Under the pieces are notes generated by a model. The model was not told where the DNA came from. It did not search any database and saw only the letters and a program-made list of their open reading frames with translations. This document shows, one piece after another, positions 42,762 through 51,648 of a stretch of 64,000 bases of DNA; the first letter of the stretch is position 1; each line of letters opens with the position of its first letter. The translations under genes and the position numbers were made by a program. This DNA is from Roseiarcus sp036489975. GTDB taxonomy: Bacteria; Pseudomonadota; Alphaproteobacteria; Rhizobiales; Beijerinckiaceae. Location: contig DASXES010000024.1 in NCBI GenBank assembly GCA_036489975.1, positions 1 to 64,000 on the forward strand, in the 5' to 3' direction.

Positions 42762-43751
42762 ATGAGCGCGGATAAAAGACGTACGGGCAGCAAGCTCCAA
42801 CGACGCGTCCATGCCGAGATTCGGGACAATTTCAACGAGGATATCGAGCTCGACCTTGAAGACGACGAGCTCGCCAACCTCCTGTCGGAGAGCGAACATC
42901 TTCAACTGCACGATTCCTTGCCGCGGCGCCTCTATTTCAAGGAGTTGCTGCGGCTGCAGCGCGAGCTGATCAAGCTGCAGGACTGGGTTGTAGCCAAGAA
43001 GCTCAAGCTGGTCGTCATCTTCGAGGGGCGCGATTCGGCGGGCAAGGGCGGCGCGATCAAGCGCGTGACGCAGCGCCTCAACCCGCGCGTCTGCCGCGCC
43101 GTGGCGCTGCCCGCGCCGACCGAGCGCGAGCGCACCCAATGGTACTTCCAACGCTACGTGCCGCACCTGCCCGCCGGCGGCGAGATCGTGCTGTTTGATC
43201 GCAGCTGGTACAATCGCGCCGGCGTCGAACGGGTGATGGGCTTCTGCACCGACGAGGAATACGAGGACTTCTTCCAGTCTGCGCCGGAGTTCGAACGCCT
43301 GCTCGTGCGTTCGGGGATCGTGCTGGTCAAGTACTGGTTCTCGATCACTGACGACGAGCAGCACATGCGCTTCCTGATGCGCATCAACGACCCGCTCAAA
43401 CAGTGGAAGCTCTCGCCGATGGACCTTGAATCGCGGAGCCGCTGGGAGGCCTACACCAAGGCCAAGGAGATAATGCTCGAGCGCACTCACATCCCCGAGG
43501 CGCCGTGGTGGGTGATCGAAGCGGTCGACAAGAAACGCGCCCGTCTCAATTGCATGGCCCACCTTTTGACCCGGGTGCCATACCAGAAGGTGCCGCACGA
43601 GAAGCCGATCCTGCCGGCGCGCGCGCACAACCCCGAGTATCATCGCAACCCGGTCCCGAAAGACATGTACGTGCCCGACCACTACGCCTATGTCGCGGCC
43701 GAGCACGCGCAGGCCCAGAGCGCCGAGGCCGCGGCAGGCGCGGCGAAATAG
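42762..43751 (+). CDS. ppk2: Polyphosphate kinase 2
   Basis: A 329-residue PPK2-family enzyme that transfers phosphate between polyphosphate and nucleoside di- or monophosphates. It has the Walker A GRDSAGKGGAIKRVTQRLNP (about 90-109), the lid and Walker B stretch LFDRSWYNRAGVERVMGF (about 145-162), and FLMRINDPLKQWKLSPMDLE and SRWEAYTKAKEIML downstream. The N-terminal acidic segment (EDIELDLEDDELANLL) fits single-domain class I PPK2 proteins. The start at 42762 has a GGAAGCG site. Class I enzymes favour ADP, but class cannot be settled by eye. Confidence 0.92.
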   Translation: MSADKRRTGSKLQRRVHAEIRDNFNEDIELDLEDDELANLLSESEHLQLHDSLPRRLYFKELLRLQRELIKLQDWVVAKKLKLVVIFEGRDSAGKGGAIKRVTQRLNPRVCRAVALPAPTERERTQWYFQRYVPHLPAGGEIVLFDRSWYNRAGVERVMGFCTDEEYEDFFQSAPEFERLLVRSGIVLVKYWFSITDDEQHMRFLMRINDPLKQWKLSPMDLESRSRWEAYTKAKEIMLERTHIPEAPWWVIEAVDKKRARLNCMAHLLTRVPYQKVPHEKPILPARAHNPEYHRNPVPKDMYVPDHYAYVAAEHAQAQSAEAAAGAAK

Positions 43752-44125
43752 CGGCTGAGGCCGGACGCCCCGCCTCACGCGACGGCGAGGAGAGCCGCGG
43801 AAACGACGATCATTTTGGCAGATCGCGCTCGTCATAGAGCCAATGCCCTTTCGAGAGAGCCGCTGATCCGCACCGCATTGGGCCTCGCCGATTGCGGCCC
43901 GGCGCCGGGCGCCGACATCCCGCTCCCCTCGACCGGAGCGCGCCCCGATGTCCACCGAAGCGCCGCCGGCTCTCTGCGGCCGCGGGGGACGAGGCTCACA
44001 TATCGTCAACGTTAACGAAATTCGCGGCCCGAACGCGCGCCGATCGATAAAATTCGAGGGATTTTTTTCGGCGCCCGCCAAGCCGCGGCGGCGATAGTGT
44101 CCGCATCGAACCTGGCGGACAACCA
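43752..44125. other. Intergenic region with no gene seen
   Basis: About 374 nt between ppk2 and the transglutaminase-like peptidase gene. A T run (GGGATTTTTTTCGG, about 44057-44070) is the only notable feature; it lacks a convincing stem before it. I see no gene or recognised regulatory site. Confidence 0.5.
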
Positions 44126-44758
44126 ATGCTCTCTCGGATTTTTCGCTTTGTGGCTCCCGCGCTGATCTTCGGCTTCGCGTGGATCACCTTCGTGGAGGCG
44201 TCCGAGCCGGGGCTTCCCCGGGCCCCCCGCATGCCCGTCGGCGGCGAAGCCTCGATTCCCTACGGCTGGGTCGACTTCTGCAACCGCCACGCCGAAGAGT
44301 GCACGCTCGGCAAGCTCAAGCCCATGGAAGTGCGGCTGACCCGGCAGACCTGGAAGGTCCTCACCGAGATCAACCTGAAGGCGAACAACGCCATCGAGCC
44401 GATCAGCAACCTCGACCATTGGGGAACGACGCTCGACCATTGGGACTACCCGGTCGACGGCAAGGGCGACTGCAAGATCTACGCTTTGTTCAAGCGCAAG
44501 CTGCTCGTCGAGCGCGGCTTTCCCCGCCAGGCGCTGCTCATGACGATCGTGCGCGACCTCAATGGCGAGGGCCATGCGGTGCTCACCGTCAAGACCGACC
44601 GCGGAGACTTCGTGCTCGACAACCTGTCTGACGAGGTCCGTCCGTGGAGCGCCACCGGCTATCAGTTCTACAAGCGCCAGGCCCAGGACGATCCGAACGT
44701 GTGGCTGAGCCTCGGCGGCGCGACCGGCCAGGCCCCGCGAACGGCCGCGTCGAATTAG
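44126..44758 (+). CDS. Transglutaminase-like cysteine peptidase (BTLCP, LapG-like)
   Basis: A 210-residue exported protein of the bacterial transglutaminase-like cysteine proteinase family. The signal-anchor is FVAPALIFGFAWITFVEAS. The catalytic triad is visible as C116 in GKGDCKIYALFKRKLL, H150 in GEGHAVLTVKT and the aspartate in FVLDNLSDEV. The HWGTTLDHWDYPVDG segment just before the cysteine is standard. LapG, the best known member, cleaves large adhesins in the periplasm under c-di-GMP control; most alphaproteobacterial members of this length have no known substrate. No LapD or type I adhesin gene is next to it. Confidence 0.85.
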   Translation: MLSRIFRFVAPALIFGFAWITFVEASEPGLPRAPRMPVGGEASIPYGWVDFCNRHAEECTLGKLKPMEVRLTRQTWKVLTEINLKANNAIEPISNLDHWGTTLDHWDYPVDGKGDCKIYALFKRKLLVERGFPRQALLMTIVRDLNGEGHAVLTVKTDRGDFVLDNLSDEVRPWSATGYQFYKRQAQDDPNVWLSLGGATGQAPRTAASN

Positions 44759-45070
44759 CCACTCGCTCGATCGCTCGGCCGCTGGCTCGCCGCGTATGAG
44801 AGCCGCCGGCCGCCAAACGACCCATATTGGTCATTGCAGAGAGCGCCATGGAAGGCCTCTACGGGTGGCGAAGAGCGGGCCTATAGTCGGCGGACCTACG
44901 TCTCATCGTCGCCATTCTTTCGACCCCTGCGGTTCAGCCAGAACAGACCTCCGCTCCGAGAGCGTCTAAGGCCGCGATCGGGTGAAGGCTTAGGTGAAAA
45001 CGCGGACTTAACTTCACATTCTTACCAGTTTGGGCGTATCCCAAGAGTGTTCGCCTGCGTACTGGTCGAT
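44759..45070. other. Intergenic region upstream of the ECF sigma gene
   Basis: About 312 nt. The frame is open upstream of the chosen sigma start at 45071 (back to 44834), but that part reads as arginine/serine-rich and not as a sigma-factor N-terminus. I cannot identify a promoter with confidence. Confidence 0.45.
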
Positions 45071-45991
45071 ATGGAAATCCAAGCTGACCTCCAGTCGAAA
45101 CTCGATGCAACCGGCCTCGTCGAGGCGAGATATGTTGCGTTTCTCGAAACCATCACAGATCTCCGCCCCAGGCTCCACCGATACTGCGCACGGATGACCG
45201 GCTCCGTGCTGGACGGTGAAGACGTGATGCAGGAAGCGGTGTTCGAGGCCTATCGCAAGCTTGACACCTTTGATGACAGCCGGGCGGTCAGTCCCTGGTT
45301 GTTCCGAATCGTTCACAATCGCTGCATCGACTTCCTTCGCCGCCGCGAAGTTCGCGAGGAGGCCGAAGCTGCCGCTGCTGGCCCCGAAACGGTTCTGCCG
45401 GTCGAAACTCCAGGCCGAGAGGTCGACCGAGCGATCGAGTGGCTTGTCGTGAATCTGCCGCCCAAAGAGCGAGCCTGCGTCCTGCTGAAGGACGTTTTTG
45501 AATATTCGCTCGACGAGATTGCTGATCTCGTTGATTCCACGGTCGGCGGCGTTAGGGCCGCCCTCAATCGGGGCCGCGCTAAACTTACGACGCTGCCCAG
45601 GACGGCCGACAGCAAATCCAAAACGAGCAAGGAGACTTTGGAGTTGCTCCGCCTGTATGTTGATCGGTTCAATAGACATGACTGGGATGGTGTGCGTGAA
45701 CTCGCGAGCGCAGACGCGCGCCTGCGAGTGGCCGACTGTTTCGCAGACCGCCTTGCCGACTCACCCTACTTTGTCGAATATGAGCGTCCCATAGTCCCCT
45801 GGCGAATGGCGCTTGGCAGAGTGGACGGCGAGACGGTTGTCGTGATCTTGCGTGACGATGTTGACGGGTTGACACCCTTCTCGGTCGTCCGCCTTGCGGT
45901 ATTCGGCAACCAGATCGTAGGCATCACCGACTACATTAAGAGTTCCTGGGTTCTTGAGGCGGCTGGCTCAGTCGCCGTTGAGGGTGCGTAA
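45071..45991 (+). CDS. ECF-type sigma factor with C-terminal SnoaL-like domain
   Basis: A 306-residue sigma-70 family protein. Region 2 contains LHRYCARMTGSVLDGEDVMQ, EAVFEAYRKLDTF and AVSPWLFRIVHNRCIDFLRR, and region 4 has LPPKERACVLLKDVFEYSLD and STVGGVRAALNRGRAKL. After a KSKTSKE linker a domain of about 105 residues (LLRLYVDRFNRHDWDGVREL to the end) has the cone-like SnoaL/NTF2 pattern seen in SigJ- and ECF41-type sigma factors, where the fused domain controls activity in place of an anti-sigma factor. No anti-sigma gene is adjacent. The GFA-family gene 128 nt downstream may be a target. Start 45071 is chosen by fit to the family. Confidence 0.8.
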   Translation: MEIQADLQSKLDATGLVEARYVAFLETITDLRPRLHRYCARMTGSVLDGEDVMQEAVFEAYRKLDTFDDSRAVSPWLFRIVHNRCIDFLRRREVREEAEAAAAGPETVLPVETPGREVDRAIEWLVVNLPPKERACVLLKDVFEYSLDEIADLVDSTVGGVRAALNRGRAKLTTLPRTADSKSKTSKETLELLRLYVDRFNRHDWDGVRELASADARLRVADCFADRLADSPYFVEYERPIVPWRMALGRVDGETVVVILRDDVDGLTPFSVVRLAVFGNQIVGITDYIKSSWVLEAAGSVAVEGA

Positions 45992-46119
45992 GCCGGCGCC
46001 CGTCCTGCGAGCCTATTGGCGACGAGAACACGTTACGCGTATCTCGCAGCGTTCGGCGAACGTAATAGGAGCGCAACTATCGTCGAAACCATTTCGACGA
46101 TTAAAGTGAAGGCTCGAAC

Positions 46120-46539
46120 ATGACCCTGAAAATTCACTCCGGCAACTGCCACTGCGGCGCTGTTCGCTTCGAAGCTGAAATCGACATCGCCCAGGGAACG
46201 GTAAAGTGTAACTGTTCGAGCTGCGCTAAGGCTCGGTCTTGGCTCACCATCGTCCCGGCTAGCCGCTATCGCCTAACCTCTGGCGCCGAGTCCCAAGCGA
46301 ACTATCAGTGGACGCCGCCGGGGAAGCCTCGGCCGGGGATCGAATTTCATTTCTGCAAAATATGCGGCATTCGCACGCCCGGGCGGGGCGAAATGGAAGC
46401 CATGGGCGTTTTCTACGCCGTTCAGGTTCCCTTGCTCAACGAGGTTGATCTTGAGGAACTGGCGGCGGGGCCGATCCAGTACGTCGACGGCCTTCACGAT
46501 CGCTTTGATCGTGAGCCGGCTGATACGCGTTTCCTCTGA
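46120..46539 (+). CDS. GFA family protein (glutathione-dependent formaldehyde-activating enzyme/CENP-V fold)
   Basis: A 139-residue zinc protein with all cysteines of the family: C10 and C12 (GNCHCGAVRFEAE), C30, C32 and C35 (KCNCSSCAKA), and C79 and C82 (HFCKICGIRT). The fold is that of Gfa, which binds S-hydroxymethylglutathione, but most family members have not been shown to act on formaldehyde. It follows the sigma factor gene by 128 nt in the same direction, and a sigma-GFA pair may form a stress unit. In an organism with formate dehydrogenase and sarcosine oxidase, a formaldehyde link would make sense but is inferred. Confidence 0.85.
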   Translation: MTLKIHSGNCHCGAVRFEAEIDIAQGTVKCNCSSCAKARSWLTIVPASRYRLTSGAESQANYQWTPPGKPRPGIEFHFCKICGIRTPGRGEMEAMGVFYAVQVPLLNEVDLEELAAGPIQYVDGLHDRFDREPADTRFL

Positions 46540-47150
46540 GCATCGTCGCGTCTCGGGCGCCTGCGGCAACATCTCGAAGTGCAGTTCGCGGCGACGACCA
46601 CGCGGCGACGACTACGTTGTGGCGCATCGGCGCCGGAGAGCGCGGGCCGTCGCCGTCCACCCATCGGGAAATTTGCGCGTCGACTTTGCGCTCGGAAATC
46701 GCGGGGTTTGAGAGAGTCCGCTCTACCCCACCAGCGTGCTAATCCGCTGGCTGAGGCTCCGGGAATTGCCACTTGCCGTCGAGGATTTCCGGACCGCGGC
46801 GCACATTGCGGACGACGCTCCACTCATACCAGATGAAGGCGAGCGGCGCGCGCTCGCCGGCGCGCCTTTCGGCGGCGCAACCGAGCCTAACGGCAATCTT
46901 ACCGGCGCGCCCTCAGGATTTCAAAGGGTTACGACCCCGTTTAGTTCCGCGCTCGCAGAGAGGTCAAAATGGAGCCTGCGCCGGCGCCTCTATTCAATGC
47001 GCCGGGGGAATATTTAGGCATGTACACACAGTATAATATGGCCAGCCCAAGCGGTCAGGGCGGAGGCGTGTTGACGCTGGCCGCTCGGGCCATGCGAGGG
47101 CGCCGACGCGTCATTCATGATAGCATCGCCAAATCTCGGGGCGGGCGCCA
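46540..47150. other. 611-nt gene-poor gap before the TPR-cyclase gene
   Basis: No frame here is convincing: those present are short, arginine-rich and overlapping. A perfect TATAAT lies at 47032-47037 about 114 nt before the cyclase start, in a locally AT-richer stretch (46990-47045) that contrasts with the neighbourhood, but no good -35 sits 16-18 nt upstream. The region may be decayed coding DNA. Confidence 0.45.
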
Positions 47151-48923
47151 ATGGCGGAAACGCGGAAGATCGCTGCGATCCTGGTCGCCGATGTTGTCGG
47201 CTATAGCCGGCTCGCGGGGGCCGATGAAGAGGGAACGCTGGCGCGGCTGCGGGGGTTGCGCAGCCATCTGATTGATCCCGCGATTGCCGCGCATCTCGGT
47301 CGGGTTGTCAATCGCACCGGCGATGGATTCATTGCTGAGTTCCGCAGCGTTGTCGACGCCGTGCGTTGTGCGATCGGGCTGCAGAACGGGATCATCGAAC
47401 ACAATTCCGGCCTGCGGTCGGAGCGTCGGATCGAGCTTCGGATGGGCGTCCATCTTGGTGATGTTATCGAGGAGAGCGACGGCGACCTTATGGGCGACGG
47501 CGTCAACATCGCGGCACGGCTTGAGGCTTTCGCGGAGCCGGGTGGTGTCTGCCTCTCCGAGGACGCGTGGCGTCAGGTGCGCGACAAGCTCAAGGAAGCG
47601 TTCGTCGATCTCGGTGAGAAGGCGCTGAAGAATATCGCTAGACCGATGCGCGTCTACGCGCTGAGTCCTGGCTTCGCAGCCGCGTCAAGCGTTTCGCCCT
47701 TCGAGAAGCGTGAGCCGCCGCGGCTTTCCCTTGTGATGCTGCCGTTCGCCAACATCGGCGGCGACGCGGAGCAGGAGCATTTCGTCGACGGGGTCACCGA
47801 GAGCCTGACGACCGACCTCTCAAGGATCCGAGCGGCCCTGGTGATTGGCCGAAATACTGCTTTCACCTACAAGGGCAAGGCCGTTGATCTGAAACAGACC
47901 GGCCGCGAGTTGAACGTCCGCTATGTCCTCGAAGGCAGCGTTCAGCGCGCAGGAAACCGAATGCGCGTCAACGTGCAACTCATCGACGCCGAAACCGGGA
48001 ATCATCTCTGGGCGGAGCGGTTCGACAAGCCGCTAGCTGATCTATTCGACATGCAGGACGAAATCGTTGCGCGGTTGGCGAACGCGCTCGGCGCTCAGTT
48101 GGTCGCCGCCGAGGCGCGGCGTGCAGAACAGGCTCCGAACCCCAACTCGATGGACCTCTATTTTCAGGGCATGGCCTGGCTCAATAAGGGCATGACTCCG
48201 GACAGTGTTGCCCAAGCTCGCAGGTTTTTCGATCGCGCGCTCGTCGCTGACTCCGACAATGTCGATGCGCTCATCGGATCGGCCCGCGTTGACGAGCTTG
48301 AGGGTGGATATTTTTTTGTTACCAATCCTGTGACGGCATTCGCGGCGGCCGAAGTGAAACTGACCAAGGCCGTGTCTTCCGTTCCGGACCATGCGCGCGC
48401 ACATCTCTACCTCGGGCTCGTCCACATCTGCACCAAACGCGCCGCGGAGGGCGTCGCTGAATGCGAACATGCGCTGGCGCTGGACCGAAATCTCGCCTAC
48501 GCCCACTCCACTATCGGACTCGGTAAGATTGTACTCGGTCGCGCCGAAGAAACAGAGGCTCACATTGCCGACGCGCTCCGCCTCAGTCCGCGCGATACAA
48601 TGGCGTACATCTGGATGACTTACGTTGGCGCCGCGAAGAACCACCTGGGAAGTTGGGAGCAAGCGGTCTCTTGGTGTCGACGGGCGATCGAGGCAACCCG
48701 AAGCTATTCCTTTGCATATCTTATGTTAGCAGCCGCCCTCGCGCAGCTTGGCCGGTCCCACGAGGCGCGTTCGACAGTCAAGGCCGCTATCGCGCTCAAC
48801 CCGTCCTCCAGCATCTCCCGCGCCCGCGTCAATTGGACGGCAGTGAGCGACAACCCGACATTTCTCGCGGGTCTTGAACCCATTCTCGACGGCCTACTCA
48901 AGGCCGGAGTCCCCGAAAAATGA
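47151..48923 (+). CDS. Adenylate cyclase with TolB-like and TPR regions
   Basis: A 590-residue soluble class III cyclase. The N-terminal cyclase domain (about 1-175) has AAILVADVVGYSRLAGADEE, RTGDGFIAEFRSVVDAV, MGVHLGDVIEESDGDLMGDGVNIAARLEA; the metal-binding aspartates are present. Residues about 190-320 form a TolB-like part (LVMLPFANIGGDAEQEHFVD and YVLEGSVQRAGNRMRVNVQL). TPR-like helical repeats fill the rest (SMDLYFQGMAWLNKG, AHLYLGLVHICTKRAAEGVA, and ALRLSPRDTMAYIWM). This cyclase-TolB-TPR architecture is widespread in Rhizobiales. A TPR signal or protein partner is likely but unknown. Confidence 0.9.
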   Translation: MAETRKIAAILVADVVGYSRLAGADEEGTLARLRGLRSHLIDPAIAAHLGRVVNRTGDGFIAEFRSVVDAVRCAIGLQNGIIEHNSGLRSERRIELRMGVHLGDVIEESDGDLMGDGVNIAARLEAFAEPGGVCLSEDAWRQVRDKLKEAFVDLGEKALKNIARPMRVYALSPGFAAASSVSPFEKREPPRLSLVMLPFANIGGDAEQEHFVDGVTESLTTDLSRIRAALVIGRNTAFTYKGKAVDLKQTGRELNVRYVLEGSVQRAGNRMRVNVQLIDAETGNHLWAERFDKPLADLFDMQDEIVARLANALGAQLVAAEARRAEQAPNPNSMDLYFQGMAWLNKGMTPDSVAQARRFFDRALVADSDNVDALIGSARVDELEGGYFFVTNPVTAFAAAEVKLTKAVSSVPDHARAHLYLGLVHICTKRAAEGVAECEHALALDRNLAYAHSTIGLGKIVLGRAEETEAHIADALRLSPRDTMAYIWMTYVGAAKNHLGSWEQAVSWCRRAIEATRSYSFAYLMLAAALAQLGRSHEARSTVKAAIALNPSSSISRARVNWTAVSDNPTFLAGLEPILDGLLKAGVPEK

Positions 48924-48933
48924 CCGCCCCACC

Positions 48934-51612
48934 TCACGCCGTGCTTGCGGCCTTCCTGCCAAGCGCCGCTTGCGCGGCGGCGAGGCGGGCGATGGGGATG
49001 CGGAAGGGGGAGCACGAGACGTAGTCGAGGCCGGCCTGCTCGCAGAAGGCGATCGAGGCCGGATCGCCGCCGTGCTCGCCGCACACGCCGAGCTTGATGT
49101 CGGGGCGGACGCTGCGGCCGCGCTCGGCGGCGATGGTGACGAGTTCGCCGACGCCTTCGGTGTCCAGGGTCACGAACGGATCGGCCTTCAAGAGTCCCTT
49201 GACGGTGTAGAAGCCGAGGAACGAGGCCGCGTCATCGCGCGATACGCCGAGCGTGGTCTGGGTCAGGTCGTTGGTGCCGAACGAGAAGAACTCAGCGCTC
49301 TCGGCGATTTCGCCGGCGCGCAGCGCAGCGCGCGGCAGTTCGATCATGGTGCCGACCTGATAGGGTGTTTTCACTCCCGTTTCCTTGGCGACGGCTTCGG
49401 CCACGGCGACGATGATCGTCCTGACGAGGTCGAGTTCGGGCCGTCCGAACACCAGGGGCACCATGATCTCGGCCGCCACGGGCTTGCCCGTCTTGCGTCC
49501 CGCCTCGACCGCGCCCTCGAAGATCGCGCGCGCCTGCATTTCCGCAATCTCCGGATAGCGGATGGCGAGGCGCACGCCGCGGAAGCCGAGCATCGGGTTG
49601 AACTCGTGCAGCTCCGCCGCGCGCGCGCGCAATTTCTCCGCGCTCACCTTCATCGCCTTGGCGACCTCGTCGACCTCGGCGTCAGTGTGCGGCAGGAATT
49701 CATGCAGCGGCGGATCGAGCAGGCGGATGGTGACCGGCAGCCCGCTCATGATCTCGAACAGTTCTGCGAAGTCCTTGCGCTGCATCGGGAGAAGCTTGGC
49801 GAGCGCGGCGCGCCGTCCCTGCTCGTTGTCGGCGAGGATCATTTCGCGCACCGCCACGATGCGCTCGCCGTCGAAGAACATGTGCTCGGTGCGGCAGAGC
49901 CCGATGCCCTCCGCGCCGAACGAGCGGGCCACGCGCGCATCCGCCGCGGTCTCGGCATTGGCGCGCACCTTCATGCGCCTCACCGAATCGGCCCAGCCCA
50001 TGAGGATGGCGAAATCGCCGGTCATCTCGGGCTTCACCATGGGCGCCGCGCCCGCCATCACTTCGCCCGAGCCGCCGTCGATGGTGAGGATGTCGCCCTT
50101 CTTCAGCGTTGCGGCGCCCGCCGTCATCGTCTGCTGCGCATAGTCGATGCGGATTGAGCTCACGCCGCAAACGCAGGGCTTGCCCATGCCGCGCGCGACC
50201 ACCGCGGCGTGCGAGGTCATGCCGCCGCGCGTGGTCACGACGCCTTCGGCGGCGTGCATGCCGTGAATGTCCTCAGGGCTCGTCTCCACCCGGACCAGGA
50301 TCGATCTTCGTCCGGCCTGACGCAGAGCCTGCGCCTCGTCGGCGGAAAATACGATCTCGCCGCTGGCCGCGCCGGGGGAGGCAGGCAAGCCCGTGGCGAG
50401 GGCGGGCGGCTTGTTTTTCGGGTCCAGCGTCGGATGCAGGAGCTGATCGAGCGTCGCCGGTTCGATTCGCGCCACCGCGTCCTCGCGCGAGATGAGGCCT
50501 TCGTTCGCCATCTCGACCGCAACCTTGAGCGCAGCCTTCGCCGTGCGCTTGCCGTTGCGGGTCTGCAGCATCCACAATTTGCCGCGCTCGACGGTGAACT
50601 CGAGATCCTGCATGTCCTTGTAATGCTTCTCGAGAAGCTCGGTCGTGTCGGCGAATTGCTTGAAAACGCCGGGCATCAGCGCTTCGAGCGACGGCCGGTC
50701 GGAATGGGCGCCCTTCCGCGCCGCCTCGGTGATGTTCTGGGGCGTGCGGATGCCCGCGACGACATCCTCGCCCTGAGCGTTGACGAGAAACTCGCCGTAG
50801 AGCGCCTTCTCGCCGGTCGAGGGATTGCGGGTGAAGGCGACGCCGGTGGCCGACGTTTCCCCCATGTTGCCGAACACCATCGCCTGCACGTTGACCGCAG
50901 TGCCCCACTCGGCCGGAATATGGTTGAGACGCCGGTAGGTGATGGCGCGCTGGTTCATCCATGACGAGAACACCGCGCCGACCGCGCCCCAGAGCTGGTC
51001 GCGCGGATCTTGCGGGAAGGGCTTGCCGATCTCCTCGACGACCCGCGCCTTGTAGTCGGCGATCACGGCGCGCCAATCCTCCGCGCTGAGGTCTGTGTCG
51101 AGCGAATAGCCCTTGGCTTCCTTGTATTGCTCGAGAATGTCCTCGAAATTGTGGACGTCGATCTCCAGCACGACGTTCGAGTACATCTGAATGAAGCGGC
51201 GATAGGAATCATACGCGAAACGCGCGTCGTTCGAGGTCCTGGCCAGAGCTTCGACCGACGTGTCGTTGAGACCGAGGTTGAGCACGGTGTCCATCATGCC
51301 GGGCATCGAGGCGCGCGCCCCGGACCGCACCGAAACAAGCAGCGGATTGGCCGCGTCGCCGAATGTCCGGCCGGTCAGGCGGCCAACCTCCGCGACCGCC
51401 GCGTCCACCTGCGCCGCGAGATCGGAGGGATAGGTTTTGCCATTGGCGTAGAAGTAGGAGCAGACTTCGGTGGTGACGGTGAAACCCGGCGGGACGGGCA
51501 GTCCGAGCGAGGCCATCTCGTGCAGATTGGCGCCCTTGCCGCCGAGCAGGTTCTTCATCTCCGCCCGGCCTTCGGCGCACTCGGCGCTGAAGGAGTAAAC
51601 CCACTTCGTCAT
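48934..51612 (-). CDS. ppdK: Pyruvate, phosphate dikinase
   Basis: An 892-residue enzyme interconverting pyruvate, ATP and phosphate with PEP, AMP and pyrophosphate. It starts MTKWVYSFSAECAEG and carries the ATP-grasp N-terminal part with KNLLGGKGANLHEMASLGLP and VSVRSGARASMPGMMDTVLN. The phosphohistidine domain has GGMTSHAAVVARGMGKPCVC. The C-terminal PEP/pyruvate domain includes GIGLCRTEHMFF, FSFGTNDLTQTTLGVSRDDA, and GVCGEHGGDP. All three catalytic regions are intact. A GGGGGA site precedes the ATG. It follows the hdeD-like gene by 36 nt on the same strand. Confidence 0.95.
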   Translation of the reverse strand: MTKWVYSFSAECAEGRAEMKNLLGGKGANLHEMASLGLPVPPGFTVTTEVCSYFYANGKTYPSDLAAQVDAAVAEVGRLTGRTFGDAANPLLVSVRSGARASMPGMMDTVLNLGLNDTSVEALARTSNDARFAYDSYRRFIQMYSNVVLEIDVHNFEDILEQYKEAKGYSLDTDLSAEDWRAVIADYKARVVEEIGKPFPQDPRDQLWGAVGAVFSSWMNQRAITYRRLNHIPAEWGTAVNVQAMVFGNMGETSATGVAFTRNPSTGEKALYGEFLVNAQGEDVVAGIRTPQNITEAARKGAHSDRPSLEALMPGVFKQFADTTELLEKHYKDMQDLEFTVERGKLWMLQTRNGKRTAKAALKVAVEMANEGLISREDAVARIEPATLDQLLHPTLDPKNKPPALATGLPASPGAASGEIVFSADEAQALRQAGRRSILVRVETSPEDIHGMHAAEGVVTTRGGMTSHAAVVARGMGKPCVCGVSSIRIDYAQQTMTAGAATLKKGDILTIDGGSGEVMAGAAPMVKPEMTGDFAILMGWADSVRRMKVRANAETAADARVARSFGAEGIGLCRTEHMFFDGERIVAVREMILADNEQGRRAALAKLLPMQRKDFAELFEIMSGLPVTIRLLDPPLHEFLPHTDAEVDEVAKAMKVSAEKLRARAAELHEFNPMLGFRGVRLAIRYPEIAEMQARAIFEGAVEAGRKTGKPVAAEIMVPLVFGRPELDLVRTIIVAVAEAVAKETGVKTPYQVGTMIELPRAALRAGEIAESAEFFSFGTNDLTQTTLGVSRDDAASFLGFYTVKGLLKADPFVTLDTEGVGELVTIAAERGRSVRPDIKLGVCGEHGGDPASIAFCEQAGLDYVSCSPFRIPIARLAAAQAALGRKAASTA

Positions 51613-51648
51613 TGTCGATCCCCCAAATGTCCAGCGGAAGAATCCGGC

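Noticed and set aside
44126..44758. A LapG-type control system for the autotransporter adhesin 4 kb away
   Set aside because: LapG acts on type I secreted LapA-like adhesins and needs LapD; the adhesin here is a type V autotransporter and no lapD is present. BTLCP proteins are also common without adhesins.
44834..45070. N-terminal extension of the ECF sigma factor
   Set aside because: The extra 79 residues are not sigma-like and there is no good ribosome site at that start.
46736..47017. A 93-residue rightward frame
   Set aside because: Its composition is irregular, it overlaps other frames of equal quality, and it has no recognised family.
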